A stretch of 64,000 nucleotides of DNA from Methylobacillus sp. MM3 (GTDB lineage Bacteria > Pseudomonadota > Gammaproteobacteria > Burkholderiales > Methylophilaceae), in the NCBI RefSeq assembly GCF_001645185.1, contig NZ_LXTQ01000011.1, positions 458,044 to 522,043 of the forward strand, written 5' to 3'. Position 1 is the stretch's first letter. The number at the start of each line of letters is the position of its first letter. This document shows, one piece after another, positions 50,086 to 60,340 of the stretch. The position numbers and the translations under genes were made by a program. The notes under the pieces were generated by a model. That model was given only the letters and a program-made list of their open reading frames with translations. It was not told where the DNA came from and ran no database searches.

Positions 50086-51192
50086 ATGAAAACCAAACTT
50101 ATCAATCTTGCCCTGGCCGGTGTTTTTACCTTCGCCGCAGGCTCTGTGGCCGCTGAAGAAGCTTATAGCGGTTCATGGTATGTGATGCCCGGAATTGGTC
50201 TGGTGCATACTGACAGCGATCTGCGCGCGGACGATGACAGCGCTGCCTACTCCTTCCGAGTCGGTAAAGAGCTTAGCGAGCACTGGGATGTGCAGGTTGG
50301 CGGCAGCTATGCGCGCCCGGATGAAGACGACGACGCATTCACCAGCGGCCGTTACAAGCAGACTCTCTTCGGCGTCGATGCTCTGTACGTGCTGAGCCGC
50401 GACAGCTTCCGTCCTTTCCTGCTGGCCGGTCTTGGCGTGGCACGCAATAACATCGACTACAATCCGGGCGATGTCGGCGACAGCAAGACTTCCTGGATGG
50501 CTAATGTCGGTGCCGGTTTCCAATATCACTTCAACGAAGTGGTCGGCCTGCAAGCGGATATCCGCCATGTATGGAGTCGCGCCAAGGATGACACCGATAC
50601 ACTGTTCAGCGATGACAAGACCGTCGGCAACACCTACCTGAATTTCGGCGTTCTGTTCAAGTTCGGCGCACCCAAGAAAATGGCGGCTGCTGAACCGGTA
50701 GCAGAGACTCCGGCGATGCCCGAAGTTGCTCCAGCCCCAGAGGAAGCCGCTCCGGCGATGCAAGAAGCGGAACCGGTTCAGGAAGTCGGTCCGGACAAGC
50801 CTGCAATCGAGAAGATCACGCTCTCTGCAGAAGTGCTGTTCGACTTCGACAAGGCAACGCTGAAAGATGAAGGAAAGCGCATTCTTGATACTGAAATTAC
50901 CGAAAAGATGAAGGCGCACCCGGAAGTGGAATTGGTTCTGATCACCGGTCATACTGACCGCATCGGTACCGACAGCTACAACCAGAAACTTTCCGAGCGT
51001 CGTGCCAATCAGGTCAAGAAGTATCTGATGGGCCAGGGCATTGAAGAATCTCGCCTGCATGCCGTTGGCAAGGGTGAGAAGGAACCGGTAGTGGACTGCA
51101 AGGGCGTGTACGGCAAGAAGGCGATCGATTGCCTGCAACCGAACCGTCGCGTGGTCGTCGAAGTGGAAGCTCAGCGCCAGATCGAAAAGTAA
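50086..51192 (+). CDS. OmpA-family outer-membrane protein
   Basis: Outer-membrane protein of 368 residues. A signal peptide ends in AGSVAA (about residue 22), an eight-strand beta-barrel follows to about 200, then a Pro/Ala/Glu linker (210-245) and a peptidoglycan-binding OmpA domain with LFDFDKATLKDEGKR and TGHTDRIGTDSYNQKLSERR. The carboxy end holds a Cys pair (VVDCKGVYGKKAIDCLQP) typical of betaproteobacterial OmpA. It has its own promoter and terminator. Confidence 0.92.
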   Translation: MKTKLINLALAGVFTFAAGSVAAEEAYSGSWYVMPGIGLVHTDSDLRADDDSAAYSFRVGKELSEHWDVQVGGSYARPDEDDDAFTSGRYKQTLFGVDALYVLSRDSFRPFLLAGLGVARNNIDYNPGDVGDSKTSWMANVGAGFQYHFNEVVGLQADIRHVWSRAKDDTDTLFSDDKTVGNTYLNFGVLFKFGAPKKMAAAEPVAETPAMPEVAPAPEEAAPAMQEAEPVQEVGPDKPAIEKITLSAEVLFDFDKATLKDEGKRILDTEITEKMKAHPEVELVLITGHTDRIGTDSYNQKLSERRANQVKKYLMGQGIEESRLHAVGKGEKEPVVDCKGVYGKKAIDCLQPNRRVVVEVEAQRQIEK

Positions 51193-51212
51193 GCATCTGA
51201 CCTGAACGACTT

Positions 51213-51240
51213 AAAAAGCCCCGCTAGTCGGGGCTTTTTT
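51213..51240 (+). terminator. Rho-independent terminator after the OmpA-family gene
   Basis: AAAAAGCCCCG-CTAGT-CGGGGCTTTTTT: a stable GC stem with a T-run, 20 bases after the stop codon. Confidence 0.93.
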
Positions 51241-51255
51241 ACGAATATCAAATAC

Positions 51256-52593
51256 ATGGAATCCAACATATTCAATTCCGATCCCGATCTGGTCATCGAG
51301 GCGCGATGGGTAATCCCGGTGCGCCCTGGCGGCGTGGTAATGGAACATGCTGCCGTTATTGTCCACAACGGGCGTATTGAGGCGATCCTGCCGGTAAGCG
51401 AAGCGCGTCAGCGATGCAACGCGAAAGAGACGATCAGGCTGCCGGAGCACGTTTTGCTGCCAGGATTGATCAATGCCCATACGCATGCTGCCATGACATT
51501 GATGCGTGGCCTGGCCGATGACAGGCCACTGATGGATTGGCTAGGCAACCATATCTGGCCGGCGGAGGGTCAGGTGCTTTCCGAGCGTTTTGTCCGGGAT
51601 GGAACGCTGCTGGCATGTGCCGAAATGCTCAAGGGCGGCGTGACGACTTTTAACGACATGTATTTTTTCCCGGAAGCTGCGGCCGAAGCGGTCAATCTCT
51701 CCGGCATGCGTGCTGCGCTCGGATTGGTGGTACTGGATTTTCCATCGCCCTATGCGGCGGATGCAGATGATTATCTCAACAAGGGATTTGCCGCGCGCGA
51801 TGCCTTGCGCGGGCATCCTCGCATTACCACATGTTTGGCGCCGCACGCTCCTTATACCGTCAATGACCGGATTTTCAATAAGGTGCTGACTTACGCCGAC
51901 CAGTTGGGTGCGAACATACACCTGCATTTGCATGAAACGCATCACGAAATCGAGCAGGGCGAAGCGCAATATGGCATGCGGCCCGTGCGGCGCCTGACGG
52001 AGCTTGGCCTGATGGGCCCCAATGTGCTGGCAGCGCATTGCGTACATATGACGCCTATCGAAATCGAGACGTTGGCGTTGCAAGGCGCGCATGTGGCGCA
52101 TTGCCCAGGGTCCAACCTCAAATTGGGCAGCGGGATTGCACCCGTTGCCGATATGCTGGCGGCAGGCATTAACGTGGCATTGGGCTCGGACGGCGCAGCC
52201 AGCAACAACCGGCTGGATATGTTCGCCGAAATGCGTCTGGCCGCGCTGCTTGCCAAAGCCTCCGGCGATGCGGAGGTTCTTCCGGCCATGCAAGTGCTGG
52301 AAATGGCAACGATCAATGGTGCGCGCGCCCTGGGGATGGACGATAATATCGGTTCGCTGGAGCATGGAAAACTGGCGGACATGATTGCCGTAGATTTTTC
52401 GGCGATTGAAATGCAGCCTTGTTACGATCCCATCTCGCATCTGGTTTACGTAGCCGGCCGAGAGCATGTCAGCCACGCATGGGTGGCCGGTGAACTATGT
52501 TACGAGCGCGGTATCCATGCACATATCGATCCGGCTGAGCTCAAGGAGATAGCAACACTATGGCAGGGCAGACTGAAACCGTTCCACCAGTAA
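51256..52593 (+). CDS. mtaD: 5'-methylthioadenosine/S-adenosylhomocysteine deaminase (TRZ/ATZ family)
   Basis: Amidohydrolase of 445 residues. Metal ligands are visible in [27 protein letters not shown] and VLAAHCVHM, and the acidic active-site block in [15 protein letters not shown]. In this order before ubiG it is the enzyme usually called MTA/SAH deaminase, which may recycle the product of SAM-dependent methylation. Exact substrate is inferred. Its end overlaps ubiG by 34 bases. Confidence 0.88.
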   Translation: MESNIFNSDPDLVIEARWVIPVRPGGVVMEHAAVIVHNGRIEAILPVSEARQRCNAKETIRLPEHVLLPGLINAHTHAAMTLMRGLADDRPLMDWLGNHIWPAEGQVLSERFVRDGTLLACAEMLKGGVTTFNDMYFFPEAAAEAVNLSGMRAALGLVVLDFPSPYAADADDYLNKGFAARDALRGHPRITTCLAPHAPYTVNDRIFNKVLTYADQLGANIHLHLHETHHEIEQGEAQYGMRPVRRLTELGLMGPNVLAAHCVHMTPIEIETLALQGAHVAHCPGSNLKLGSGIAPVADMLAAGINVALGSDGAASNNRLDMFAEMRLAALLAKASGDAEVLPAMQVLEMATINGARALGMDDNIGSLEHGKLADMIAVDFSAIEMQPCYDPISHLVYVAGREHVSHAWVAGELCYERGIHAHIDPAELKEIATLWQGRLKPFHQ

Positions 52594-53279
52594 ACGTCGA
52601 TCCGGCGGAGTTGCAGAAATTCGCCACGCTGGCGCATCGCTGGTGGGATCCGGCAAGCGAGTTCAAGCCGCTGCATGAGATTAACCCGCTGCGACTGGAT
52701 TACATCGACCGCATTGCCGCCCTGAGCGGCAAAGTGGTGCTGGACGTCGGTTGCGGAGGGGGTATTCTTTCCGAATCCATGGCTGAACGCGGTGCGCGAG
52801 TGACCGGTATCGATCTGGGTGAAAAAGCGCTCAAGGTGGCGCAGCTTCACAAGCTTGAAAGCGGGGTTGCTGTCGATTACCGACTGGTTTCCGTCGAGAA
52901 ACTGGCTGAAGAGCGGCCGGAAAGTTTCGACGTCGTCACGTGCATGGAAATGCTGGAGCATGTACCCGAGCCCGCAGCCATCGTAGAAGCCTGCGCCAGA
53001 TTGGTGAAGCCGGGCGGCCAGGTGTTTTTCTCAACGCTTAACCGTAACCCGAAATCCTACCTCCTTGCAGTGATAGGCGCGGAGTATGTATTGAACATGT
53101 TACCCAAGGGTACACATGACTATCGCAAGTTCATCAAGCCCTCCGAACTGTCCGCATGGTGTCGCCAAGCCGGCCTGGATGTGGCTGGCATGACGGGAAT
53201 GAGCTACAACCCGTTAAGCAAGCGCTATTGGCTTGATCGCGATGTCTCGGTCAATTACATTCTGCACGCGACGAAATGA
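52560..53279 (+). CDS. ubiG: Ubiquinone biosynthesis O-methyltransferase UbiG
   Basis: SAM-dependent methyltransferase acting twice in ubiquinone synthesis. The 239 residues open with [15 protein letters not shown], motif I is [13 protein letters not shown] near 60, and [12 protein letters not shown] and [13 protein letters not shown] follow, ending [13 protein letters not shown]. It starts inside the mtaD reading frame and overlaps gph by four bases. Confidence 0.96.
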   Translation: MAGQTETVPPVNVDPAELQKFATLAHRWWDPASEFKPLHEINPLRLDYIDRIAALSGKVVLDVGCGGGILSESMAERGARVTGIDLGEKALKVAQLHKLESGVAVDYRLVSVEKLAEERPESFDVVTCMEMLEHVPEPAAIVEACARLVKPGGQVFFSTLNRNPKSYLLAVIGAEYVLNMLPKGTHDYRKFIKPSELSAWCRQAGLDVAGMTGMSYNPLSKRYWLDRDVSVNYILHATK

Positions 53280-53953
53280 CGAATATCAAGACCATATTGT
53301 TCGACCTGGACGGTACGCTAGCCGACACGGCGCCCGATCTTGGCCGCGCTTTGAATATGCAACGTGAGCGTCATGGATTACCCCCGTTGCCGCAAGAAAC
53401 GATACGTCCGTTTGCATCCCACGGTTCGCGTGGTTTGCTGGGCATAGGTTTTGGCCTGACGCCTTCGGATGTCGAGTTCGCAGTCATGCGCGATGAATAT
53501 CTCGATCTTTATGACGAGGTATTTACTCAGGAGCCCATATTGTTCGATGGCATGGGCGAAGTGCTTGAGTGCCTGGAGAGCATGGACTTGCAATGGGGAG
53601 TGGTGACGAACAAGCCGCGCCGTTTTACCGGCAGACTGATGGAGGCGCTGGGGCTGGACGCGCGCGCGGCCTGCATCGTCAGCGGAGACGATGCCGAGCG
53701 CCCCAAGCCTTATCCGGATACCCTGTTACTGGCCTGTGAGCTTGCGCTTTGTGTTCCCGATAGCTGTCTGTATGTGGGAGATGCCGAACGCGACATCATT
53801 GCCGGTCATACGGCTGGCATGCGCACCGTGGTGGCGCGTTATGGCTATCTGGATGAGCATGACGAGCCGGAAACCTGGTGTGCGGAGTTCATGATCGATG
53901 CTCCGCAGGAATTATTGCAACGTCTGGGGCTACGGGACTCAGTCGTTATCTGA
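53276..53953 (+). CDS. gph: Phosphoglycolate phosphatase (HAD family)
   Basis: 225-residue HAD hydrolase. The nucleophile motif is [15 protein letters not shown], motif II is VVTNKP, and the Mg-binding motif is [17 protein letters not shown]. In an autotroph the substrate 2-phosphoglycolate is made by Rubisco oxygenation; the ubiG-gph order is common in betaproteobacteria. Its last eight bases overlap recR on the opposite strand. Confidence 0.9.
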   Translation: MTNIKTILFDLDGTLADTAPDLGRALNMQRERHGLPPLPQETIRPFASHGSRGLLGIGFGLTPSDVEFAVMRDEYLDLYDEVFTQEPILFDGMGEVLECLESMDLQWGVVTNKPRRFTGRLMEALGLDARAACIVSGDDAERPKPYPDTLLLACELALCVPDSCLYVGDAERDIIAGHTAGMRTVVARYGYLDEHDEPETWCAEFMIDAPQELLQRLGLRDSVVI

Positions 53954-54545
53954 CGGCGCGGCGCTCCATCATCGCTTGCGCCAGCGTTCCGCTATCCACG
54001 TTCTCGATTTCCCCGCCCATCGGCAGGCCGCGTGCAATGCGGCTTACCTTGATGCCGCGTGCCTTCAGCAGTTCGCTGATGTAATGCGCTGTGGCTTCGC
54101 CTTCGACGGTATAGTTGGTCGCCAGAATCACTTCTTCCACGATGCTGTCCTGCGCACGCTTCAATAGCCTGTCTAGATGGATTTCACGCGGGCCGATACC
54201 GTCCAGCGGGGACAATCGGCCCATCAGGACGAAATACATGCCATGGTAGGTATGTGTCTGCTCCAGCATCATCAGATCGGTCGGCATCTCGACCACGCAC
54301 AGAAGGCGGGCATCGCGATTGCCGGTTGCACACAGGTTGCATACCGGCTGTTCGCTGAAGTTGTTGCAGGAAGAGCAGTGCCCGATCTGTTCCAGCGCGC
54401 CTTGCAATGCCTGCGCAAGCTTGTCGGCACCGTTGCGGTCGCGCTGGAGAAGGTGATATGCCATGCGCAGTGCGGATTTTGGGCCGACGCCGGGCAGGCA
54501 GCGCAATGCTTCAACGAGATTGTCGAGTGAGGTCGGGTTTTTCAT
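53946..54545 (-). CDS. recR: Recombination protein RecR
   Basis: Toroidal DNA-clamp protein of the RecFOR gap-repair pathway, 199 residues: helix-hairpin-helix ([19 protein letters not shown]), Cys4 zinc finger ([16 protein letters not shown]) and the Toprim domain ([14 protein letters not shown]). Follows ybaB and dnaX on the same strand as in most proteobacteria. Confidence 0.96.
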   Translation of the reverse strand: MKNPTSLDNLVEALRCLPGVGPKSALRMAYHLLQRDRNGADKLAQALQGALEQIGHCSSCNNFSEQPVCNLCATGNRDARLLCVVEMPTDLMMLEQTHTYHGMYFVLMGRLSPLDGIGPREIHLDRLLKRAQDSIVEEVILATNYTVEGEATAHYISELLKARGIKVSRIARGLPMGGEIENVDSGTLAQAMMERRAVR

Positions 54546-54583
54546 TCATGGACGGGCGAAACGAACGTTACGCCCATGTCGGG

Positions 54584-54910
54584 TCAAAACGGCAGCTTCA
54601 TGCCAGGAGGCAAAGGCATGCCACCCATGAGTCCGCTCATTTTCTCCTGGGACGTGGCTTCGGCCTTGCGCACGGCATCATTGATGGCTGCGGCCACGAG
54701 ATCTTCCAGCATGTCCTTGTCGTCGCCGATCAGGCTGTCGTCGATCTGCACGCGCTTGACGTCATGGCGGCAGGTCATTGTGATTTTGACCAGGCCGGCA
54801 CCCGATTGTCCTTCGACTTCGATATTGCCCAGCTCTTCCTGAGCACGCTTCATGTTGTCCTGCATTTGCTGGGCCTGTTTCATCAGGTTGCCCAAGCCGC
54901 CTTTGATCAT
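54584..54910 (-). CDS. YbaB/EbfC family nucleoid-associated protein
   Basis: 108-residue DNA-binding protein with [19 protein letters not shown] forming the amino helix and the core [14 protein letters not shown]. Methionine- and proline-rich end ([12 protein letters not shown]) is usual. It lies between dnaX and recR in the conserved operon. Confidence 0.94.
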   Translation of the reverse strand: MIKGGLGNLMKQAQQMQDNMKRAQEELGNIEVEGQSGAGLVKITMTCRHDVKRVQIDDSLIGDDKDMLEDLVAAAINDAVRKAEATSQEKMSGLMGGMPLPPGMKLPF

Positions 54911-54941
54911 GTGATTCTCCTTGATAAATCTGAGCCCGATA

Positions 54942-56621
54942 TCACTGGGCTGGTTTGATGGTGGACGGAATGATCGTCGCCCCGAAGCTTTCCATCAGAT
55001 CACGCACGAAAGGGTCGCCCTGGATGGAGGCTTCGGCTTGCGCCTGCCGGGCCGCCTTTTCCTGATTGATCTGGCGCGCTGGAGTGTTGATGGCATTGCC
55101 GCTGACTTCGATGGCGACATGCAATTGCTTGCCAAAGTGCTCCTTCAGCGTGGTTCGCAGCTTTTCCTGATAGGTATTGTCGAGCAAATGCTTGTGTTCA
55201 GGCGGCACCGATAACCGCATCTGCTGGCCGTCGAATGCCACGAGCGCACAATTTTGCGCCAGCATGCGTGCCATGCCGCTCAGTTTAAGTGTGTCCACGA
55301 GCCCGCGCCAATTGCCGTCAAAGGTGGTGGCGATAGATTCTGAAGGTTTGATTTCCGCGGTGGCCTGCTGAACTGCCAACGGTTTCTCAGGCAGAGTCTC
55401 TTGCTGCGGAGAGTAAGTCGCAGGCGTTCTTTCCATCTCGGCAAGAGGGGGCGCGGCAATCTGCGCTTGCACTACCGGCGGAGGATTCGTTCCTTGGCTG
55501 GGTGCAGGAGTAGATGCCTGTTTGTATATTTGTGCATCATTGGGAGCAAATGCCAGCATGCGCAGCAGGCACATGCTGAACCCGGCATATTCGTCCGGTG
55601 CCAGCCCAAGATCGCGCCGGCCGAGAAGGGCGATCTGATAATAAAGCTGAATGTCTTCCGGCTTGAAGAGTGCTGCCAACTCCAGAAGTTGCGGACGTTC
55701 CGGGAGGTCTGCAGGGATCGCGTCAGGCACCGACTGGGCCAGTGCAATCTGATGCAATAACAGCGCGAGCTCACCCAATGCAGCATCGAAGGACAGGCTG
55801 CGTTCTTCCATGCTGCGCGCAACGGCCAGCAATCCGGCTCCATCGCGACGTGCCAGCGCCTGCAGCAAGGTAAACAGATAGCTTTGGTCGATGGCGCCCA
55901 GCATGGCGCGTACTTCCGCTTCATGGACGGCGCCGGAGCCGTAGGCGATGGCCTGGTCGAGCAGCGACAGCGCATCGCGCATGCTGCCCGAAGCGGCGCG
56001 CGCGATGAGCTGCAAGGCGACGCTCTCGGCGCTGATGGATTCTTTCTGCAATACAGCGTGCAGATGCTCAGTGATGGATGTGACCGGCATCTGGCGCAGG
56101 TTGAACTGCAGGCAGCGCGACAGTACTGTCACCGGCATCTTCTGTGGATCGGTGGTGGCGAGGATGAATTTGACGTGCGCCGGGGGCTCTTCCAGCGTCT
56201 TCAGCATCGCATTGAAAGACGAAGTCGACAGCATGTGCACTTCATCGATGATGAATACCTTGAAGCGTGCCACGGTCGGCGCGTACTGGGCGTTTTCCAG
56301 CAGGTCGCGCATCTGATCGACCTTGGTATTGGAGGCGGCGTCCACTTCCAGCAAGTCGACGAAGCGGCCCTTATCGATCTCGGTGCAGGCGGAGCAAACG
56401 CCGCAAGGTTCGGCAGTGATGCCGTTTTCGCAATTGAGGGCTTTGGCAAGAATCCGCGCCAGGGTGGTCTTGCCGACTCCGCGCGTACCGGTGAACAGGT
56501 AGGCGTGGTGCAGCCGCTGCTGTTGCAGCGCATTGGAAAGGGCGCGGACGACGTGCTCCTGGCCGACCAGTTCCTGAAACGTCTTTGGGCGCCATTTACG
56601 CGCCAGAACCTGATAACTCAT
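54942..56621 (-). CDS. dnaX: DNA polymerase III subunits gamma/tau
   Basis: Clamp-loader ATPase of 559 residues. Walker [17 protein letters not shown] is near 45, the zinc module [10 protein letters not shown] near 80, and DEVHMLS and the sensor SRCLQF follow; the carboxy tau region (about 370-559) is Pro/Gln-rich and then polymerase-binding. No AAAAAAG slippery heptamer was seen, so a separate gamma product by frameshift is not supported. First gene of dnaX-ybaB-recR. Confidence 0.96.
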   Translation of the reverse strand: MSYQVLARKWRPKTFQELVGQEHVVRALSNALQQQRLHHAYLFTGTRGVGKTTLARILAKALNCENGITAEPCGVCSACTEIDKGRFVDLLEVDAASNTKVDQMRDLLENAQYAPTVARFKVFIIDEVHMLSTSSFNAMLKTLEEPPAHVKFILATTDPQKMPVTVLSRCLQFNLRQMPVTSITEHLHAVLQKESISAESVALQLIARAASGSMRDALSLLDQAIAYGSGAVHEAEVRAMLGAIDQSYLFTLLQALARRDGAGLLAVARSMEERSLSFDAALGELALLLHQIALAQSVPDAIPADLPERPQLLELAALFKPEDIQLYYQIALLGRRDLGLAPDEYAGFSMCLLRMLAFAPNDAQIYKQASTPAPSQGTNPPPVVQAQIAAPPLAEMERTPATYSPQQETLPEKPLAVQQATAEIKPSESIATTFDGNWRGLVDTLKLSGMARMLAQNCALVAFDGQQMRLSVPPEHKHLLDNTYQEKLRTTLKEHFGKQLHVAIEVSGNAINTPARQINQEKAARQAQAEASIQGDPFVRDLMESFGATIIPSTIKPAQ

Positions 56622-56682
56622 GGATTTTTCGGCCGGTAGGTAAAGCGCAAACTTTAGCCCATCCGCAGTAGAAATAAAATGG

Positions 56683-56777
56683 GGCGAGCCTGATCCCCGG
56701 CACTTGCTTCAATAACTGTGGCTGCTTCCTTCCGGACCTGACCAGGTTGGCTACCTTGCAATGCGGGGAGGCCCGCC
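56683..56777 (-). ncRNA. ffs: Signal recognition particle RNA (4.5S, small bacterial type)
   Basis: The minus strand carries the invariant core GGTCAGGTCCGGAAGGAAGC and the closing helix GGCGGGCCT paired to AGGCTCGCC. The 95-base hairpin with the GGAA tetraloop and asymmetric loop is diagnostic. It lies just upstream of dnaX on the same strand. Confidence 0.93.
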
Positions 56778-56838
56778 GACTGATATTCTACCCCATTTGC
56801 GGTTGAATTACCGCCGAATCAACGAAACGAAATCCAGC

Positions 56839-56867
56839 TTGGTCATGCCAATAAGTTAAGTTATAAT
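56839..56867 (+). promoter_or_regulatory. Promoter of tRNA-Ser
   Basis: TTGGTC (56839-56844) and a perfect TATAAT (56862-56867) are 17 bases apart, 14 bases before the tRNA. Confidence 0.7.
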
Positions 56868-56881
56868 GCCGCTCCTTTAAC

Positions 56882-56972
56882 GGAGAGGTGGATGAGTGGT
56901 TTAAGTCGCACGCCTGGAAAGCGTGTTTAGGCTAATAGCCTAACGCGGGTTCGAATCCCGCCCTCTCCGCCA
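56882..56972 (+). tRNA. tRNA-Ser (anticodon GGA)
   Basis: 91-base class II tRNA with acceptor GGAGAGG/CCTCTCC, anticodon arm CACGC-CTGGAAA-GCGTG giving GGA, a long variable arm (around TTTAGGCTAATAGCCTAA), T arm with GTTCGAATC and encoded CCA. Reads TCC and TCT. Confidence 0.96.
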
Positions 56973-57001
56973 TAAAAACATGCTCATGTTTTTATGATTG
57001 C

Positions 57002-57032
57002 AAAACGGCCTGATTAATCGGGCCGTTTTTGT
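57002..57032 (+). terminator. Terminator downstream of tRNA-Ser
   Basis: AAAACGGCC-TGATTAATCG-GGCCGTTTTT forms a hairpin followed by T-rich DNA, 30 bases after the tRNA. The next 110 bases contain a 9-bp inverted repeat (57077-57085 with 57126-57134) and no gene. Confidence 0.8.
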
Positions 57033-57147
57033 TTTTACGGATGGCCTTTCTTCCTTACCCTTGCCTATGCCATTGTGGCTCAAGCGTGTGTCTCGCACCT
57101 TGGCCCCAGCCATGTCGGGCGGCCTGCTTGAGCCGGGATGTTGCGAG

Positions 57148-57333
57148 TCAAAGAGGCTGATATTTGATCGATGAATAAATTTTCCACTTCATCGTTGCCG
57201 AGCCGCTGTGGAAATCCTTCATTTGCTCAGGATGCTCATCGAGGTAATCGATAACTTTTTTGTCCCAGGTGGCGACTTGATAAGGAATCGCTTCTAGAAA
57301 GTTCGCCAAGGATTTTACGATTTCCGGTTTCAT
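57148..57333 (-). CDS. Small hypothetical protein
   Basis: 61-residue soluble protein beginning MKPEIVKSLANFLEAIP, containing YLDEHPEQMKDFHSG and ending in YSSIKYQPL. A strong GGAAGGA lies 7 bases before the ATG, which supports translation. I do not recognise the family. No signal peptide or membrane span. It stands alone between tRNA-Ser and glgP. Confidence 0.6.
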   Translation of the reverse strand: MKPEIVKSLANFLEAIPYQVATWDKKVIDYLDEHPEQMKDFHSGSATMKWKIYSSIKYQPL

Positions 57334-57641
57334 GATTCATCCTTCCCATTAGTTGCATTTTGTAATGTAGAACACGCAATAAGAATGCCAAGTTGCATGC
57401 CTGGAATCATTGCAAAGCTGGGTGACAAAACTATGACAGGCCGGGAAGCCTAAACGGCTTGCAGGCAATTCGAGATGGTTATCAAAAAGATTCGTTTGGA
57501 TGTGAATTTCGATTTTTGATTTATCCGGCATTGCACAATGCTGGTGCATGGACATAACTGGTTTGCGATGGGAAAGTCGATTCCATTTTGAAATAGCTCA
57601 TTCACAACTCTTTAAGCCAGTCCTTTTCAAAACGCAAATGA
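57334..57641. other. Non-coding gap before the glgP hairpin
   Basis: An AT-rich stretch without a gene I can support. A minus-strand frame (57349-57555, 68 residues) exists but has no ribosome-binding site. The promoter of the small gene at 57148-57333 must lie here; no consensus is obvious. Confidence 0.4.
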
Positions 57642-57682
57642 TTGATGCCATTCACGAGGTGTCTGATCGTGAATGGCATCAA
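57642..57682. repeat. Perfect 16-bp inverted repeat downstream of glgP
   Basis: TTGATGCCATTCACGA (57642-57657) and TCGTGAATGGCATCAA (57667-57682) flank a 9-base loop, 24 bases after the glgP stop codon. There is no clear T-run on either side, so it is a weak terminator or an mRNA 3' stabilising hairpin. Confidence 0.7.
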
Positions 57683-57705
57683 CGTACTGTTTTCCCGGTC
57701 AAAAA

Positions 57706-60201
57706 CTACTGCGCCATATTAGGCAAATGCCAGATTTCCCGGTTGTAATCGGCAATTGTTCGATCACTGGAAAACTTACCACTGGCTGCTGTGTTGAGGA
57801 TGCTCATGCGCGTCCAGTGATCATGGTCCAGATAGGCGCTTGCAGCGCTGTGCTGTGCATCGATGTAGCTGCGGAAATCAGCAGCTGTCAGCCATGGATC
57901 ATGCGGGTTGCGAATCGACTGAATGATAGGATCGAATATTCCCGGCTCAAACAGGTTGAAATGGCCGCATTCCAACAGATGCATTACGCGCGCCAGGTCG
58001 TCGTCCTGCTCGATGATGGCGTCCGGATTGTAATGTCCGCGTATCGCCTCGACCTCTTCTGCGTTGAGACCGAACAGGAAGAAGTTCTCGCTGCCGACTT
58101 CTTCGAGAATTTCGATGTTGGCGCCATCCAGCGTGCCTATGGTCATTGCGCCGTTCATCATGAACTTCATGTTGCCGGTGCCGGAAGCCTCTTTTCCGGC
58201 CGTTGAAATCTGTTCGGAAAGATCGGCGCCAGGGCAGATGATCTCCATCGCCGAGACGCGATAATCGGGCAGAAAGGCCAGTTTCAGCAGCTCGCTGGTG
58301 CTGGGGTCGTCGTTGACGACCGAAGCTACGGAGTTGACCAGCTTGATGATGCGCTTTGCCATCTGATAGCCTGGCGCCGCTTTGCCCCCGATCAACACGC
58401 AACGCGGCGTGATGCCGTCGCGTTCGCCGCGCTTCAGCCGGTCGTAGAGATGGATGACGTGCAGCACGTTGAGCAGTTGCCGCTTGTATTCGTGTATGCG
58501 TTTCACCTGGATGTCGAAAATAGCATCAACGTCGAAGGTCACACCGCAATCCTTCTGGACCAGTGCTGCCAGGCGCGCTTTGTTGGCCTGCTTGACGGCA
58601 CGCCACTGGGCGCGGAATTTGGCATCGTCGGCATACGGCGTCAGCTTGCGCAGTTGCGGCATGTCGGTGATCCAGTCCGACCCGATGACGGAGGTGATCA
58701 GTTTGCTCAACTCGGGATTGCTAGATGCCATCCAGCGGCGCGGCGTGACGCCGTTGGTCTTGTTGTTGAACTTGTTCGGCCACAGCTCGTAGAAATCATG
58801 GAACAGATGCTGTTGCAGCAGGCGGGAGTGCAGCTCCGCCACGCCATTGACGGACATGCTCGCAACGACCGCGAGATAGGCCATGCGCACCTGTTTTTCC
58901 GGGCCTTCCTCAATGATGGACATACGCTGCTGACGATCGCTGTCGCCCGGCCAGCGTAGCGACACTTCTGCGAGAAAGCGGGCATTGATCTCGTAAACGA
59001 TGTCCAGCAGGCGCGGCAGCAGTCGTCCGAACATGCTGACCGACCAGCGCTCCAGCGCTTCGGGCAGCAGCGTGTGGTTGGTATAAGCCACGGTGCGCGA
59101 AGTGATCGCCCAGGCGTCATCCCAGTTCAGGCCGTGCTCGTCGATCAACAGACGCATCAGCTCCGGCACCGAGCAGGTCGGGTGCGTGTCGTTCAACTGG
59201 AAGCAGTTTTTCTCCGCGAATTGCGAAAAATCATTGCCGTGCTGTGCAACCCAGTGCCGCAGTATGTCCTGCAGGCTGGCCGATGCGAGAAGATACTGCT
59301 GGCGCAGACGCAGTTCCTTGCCGTTTTCGCTGGCGTCATTGGGGTACAGCACCATCGTGATGTGTTCGGCATCGTTCTTTTCGCCGACAGCTTCGGCGTA
59401 GCTTCCGGCATTGAATTCGTCGAGATCGAATTCATCCGTTGCCGTCGATTTCCACAATCGCAGGGTATTCACCGTGCCGTTGCGATAACCGGGAATCGGC
59501 ATGTCGTAGGGAACGGCGAGTACATCATGGGAATGTACCCAGCGGACGCGGGTGTTGCCTTGGTCGTCCGTATAGGGCTCGGTATGGCCGCCGAATTTGA
59601 CCCGTACGGCGAATTCCTGGCGCTCGATTTCCCAAGGGTTGCCGATGCGCAGCCAGTGATCGGGCTCTTCCATCTGGTAGCCGTTCTCGATCTTCTGACG
59701 GAACATGCCGTATTCATAACGCAGACCATAACCCATCACCGGCAACTGCAGCGTGGCGCAACTGTCGAGAAAGCACGCGGCCAGACGGCCGAGACCGCCG
59801 TTGCCGAGCCCGGCGTCGTGCTCCTGTTCGGTGATTTCCTCCAGGAACAGCCCCAGTTTCTGAAGGGCGTCGGTGGTGGAAGACGTTTCTTCGAGATTCA
59901 GCATTGCATTGCTCAGGGCCCGTCCCATCAGGAATTCCAGCGACAGGTAATACGTGCGCTTGCTGTCCTCGGCGTCGTAGGAAGCTTGCGTCTTCTTCCA
60001 GCGCTCGACGATGCGGTCGCGCCAGGCCATCGCGAATGAGGTGTAGACATGGTAGGCCGCCTCGTTGAGTTCGCTGCGGCCGAGAGTGCGGCTGAAGTAG
60101 CGGCGGAAATCCTCTACCACGCTTTTTCCGTCCATGCTCAAAGGCGGCAGGGTCGAGAAAGCGTGCGTTGTCTTGCTGCGGGTAAACGGTTTTGAATTCA
60201 A
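57706..60201 (-). CDS. glgP: Glycogen/alpha-glucan phosphorylase
   Basis: Releases glucose-1-phosphate from storage glucan; PLP-dependent, 831 residues. GNGGLGRLAACFLDS near 130, NDTHPTCSVPELMRL, and the PLP Lys in EASGTGNMKFMMNG are present, as is the usual length. The start is TTG at 60201, with AGGA upstream; no in-frame ATG precedes it. No other glycogen gene is within the window. Confidence 0.95.
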   Translation of the reverse strand: MNSKPFTRSKTTHAFSTLPPLSMDGKSVVEDFRRYFSRTLGRSELNEAAYHVYTSFAMAWRDRIVERWKKTQASYDAEDSKRTYYLSLEFLMGRALSNAMLNLEETSSTTDALQKLGLFLEEITEQEHDAGLGNGGLGRLAACFLDSCATLQLPVMGYGLRYEYGMFRQKIENGYQMEEPDHWLRIGNPWEIERQEFAVRVKFGGHTEPYTDDQGNTRVRWVHSHDVLAVPYDMPIPGYRNGTVNTLRLWKSTATDEFDLDEFNAGSYAEAVGEKNDAEHITMVLYPNDASENGKELRLRQQYLLASASLQDILRHWVAQHGNDFSQFAEKNCFQLNDTHPTCSVPELMRLLIDEHGLNWDDAWAITSRTVAYTNHTLLPEALERWSVSMFGRLLPRLLDIVYEINARFLAEVSLRWPGDSDRQQRMSIIEEGPEKQVRMAYLAVVASMSVNGVAELHSRLLQQHLFHDFYELWPNKFNNKTNGVTPRRWMASSNPELSKLITSVIGSDWITDMPQLRKLTPYADDAKFRAQWRAVKQANKARLAALVQKDCGVTFDVDAIFDIQVKRIHEYKRQLLNVLHVIHLYDRLKRGERDGITPRCVLIGGKAAPGYQMAKRIIKLVNSVASVVNDDPSTSELLKLAFLPDYRVSAMEIICPGADLSEQISTAGKEASGTGNMKFMMNGAMTIGTLDGANIEILEEVGSENFFLFGLNAEEVEAIRGHYNPDAIIEQDDDLARVMHLLECGHFNLFEPGIFDPIIQSIRNPHDPWLTAADFRSYIDAQHSAASAYLDHDHWTRMSILNTAASGKFSSDRTIADYNREIWHLPNMAQ

Positions 60202-60340
60202 GATGGCATTCCTGGGTATCTAGAGTAAAGGCGAAGGTTGCCGGATTGTTATGCCATTATTGGGTAGCAACTATTACGCCAGTTTGAAAGTGCGATTTTA
60301 CTGGAAGTGGTGCGATATGGCTCGTTCCCTAGGTGAAGTC

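Noticed and set aside
54942..56621. Programmed frameshift in dnaX to make the gamma subunit
   Set aside because: No A-AAA-AAG type slippery heptamer was seen on the coding strand.
56882..56972. tRNA-Ser as an integration site for a mobile element
   Set aside because: No integrase, no repeated tRNA end and no foreign genes downstream; a terminator follows at once.
57349..57555. 68-residue minus-strand frame upstream of the small gene
   Set aside because: No ribosome-binding site and Cys/His-rich, unlikely composition; kept only as a note on the gap.
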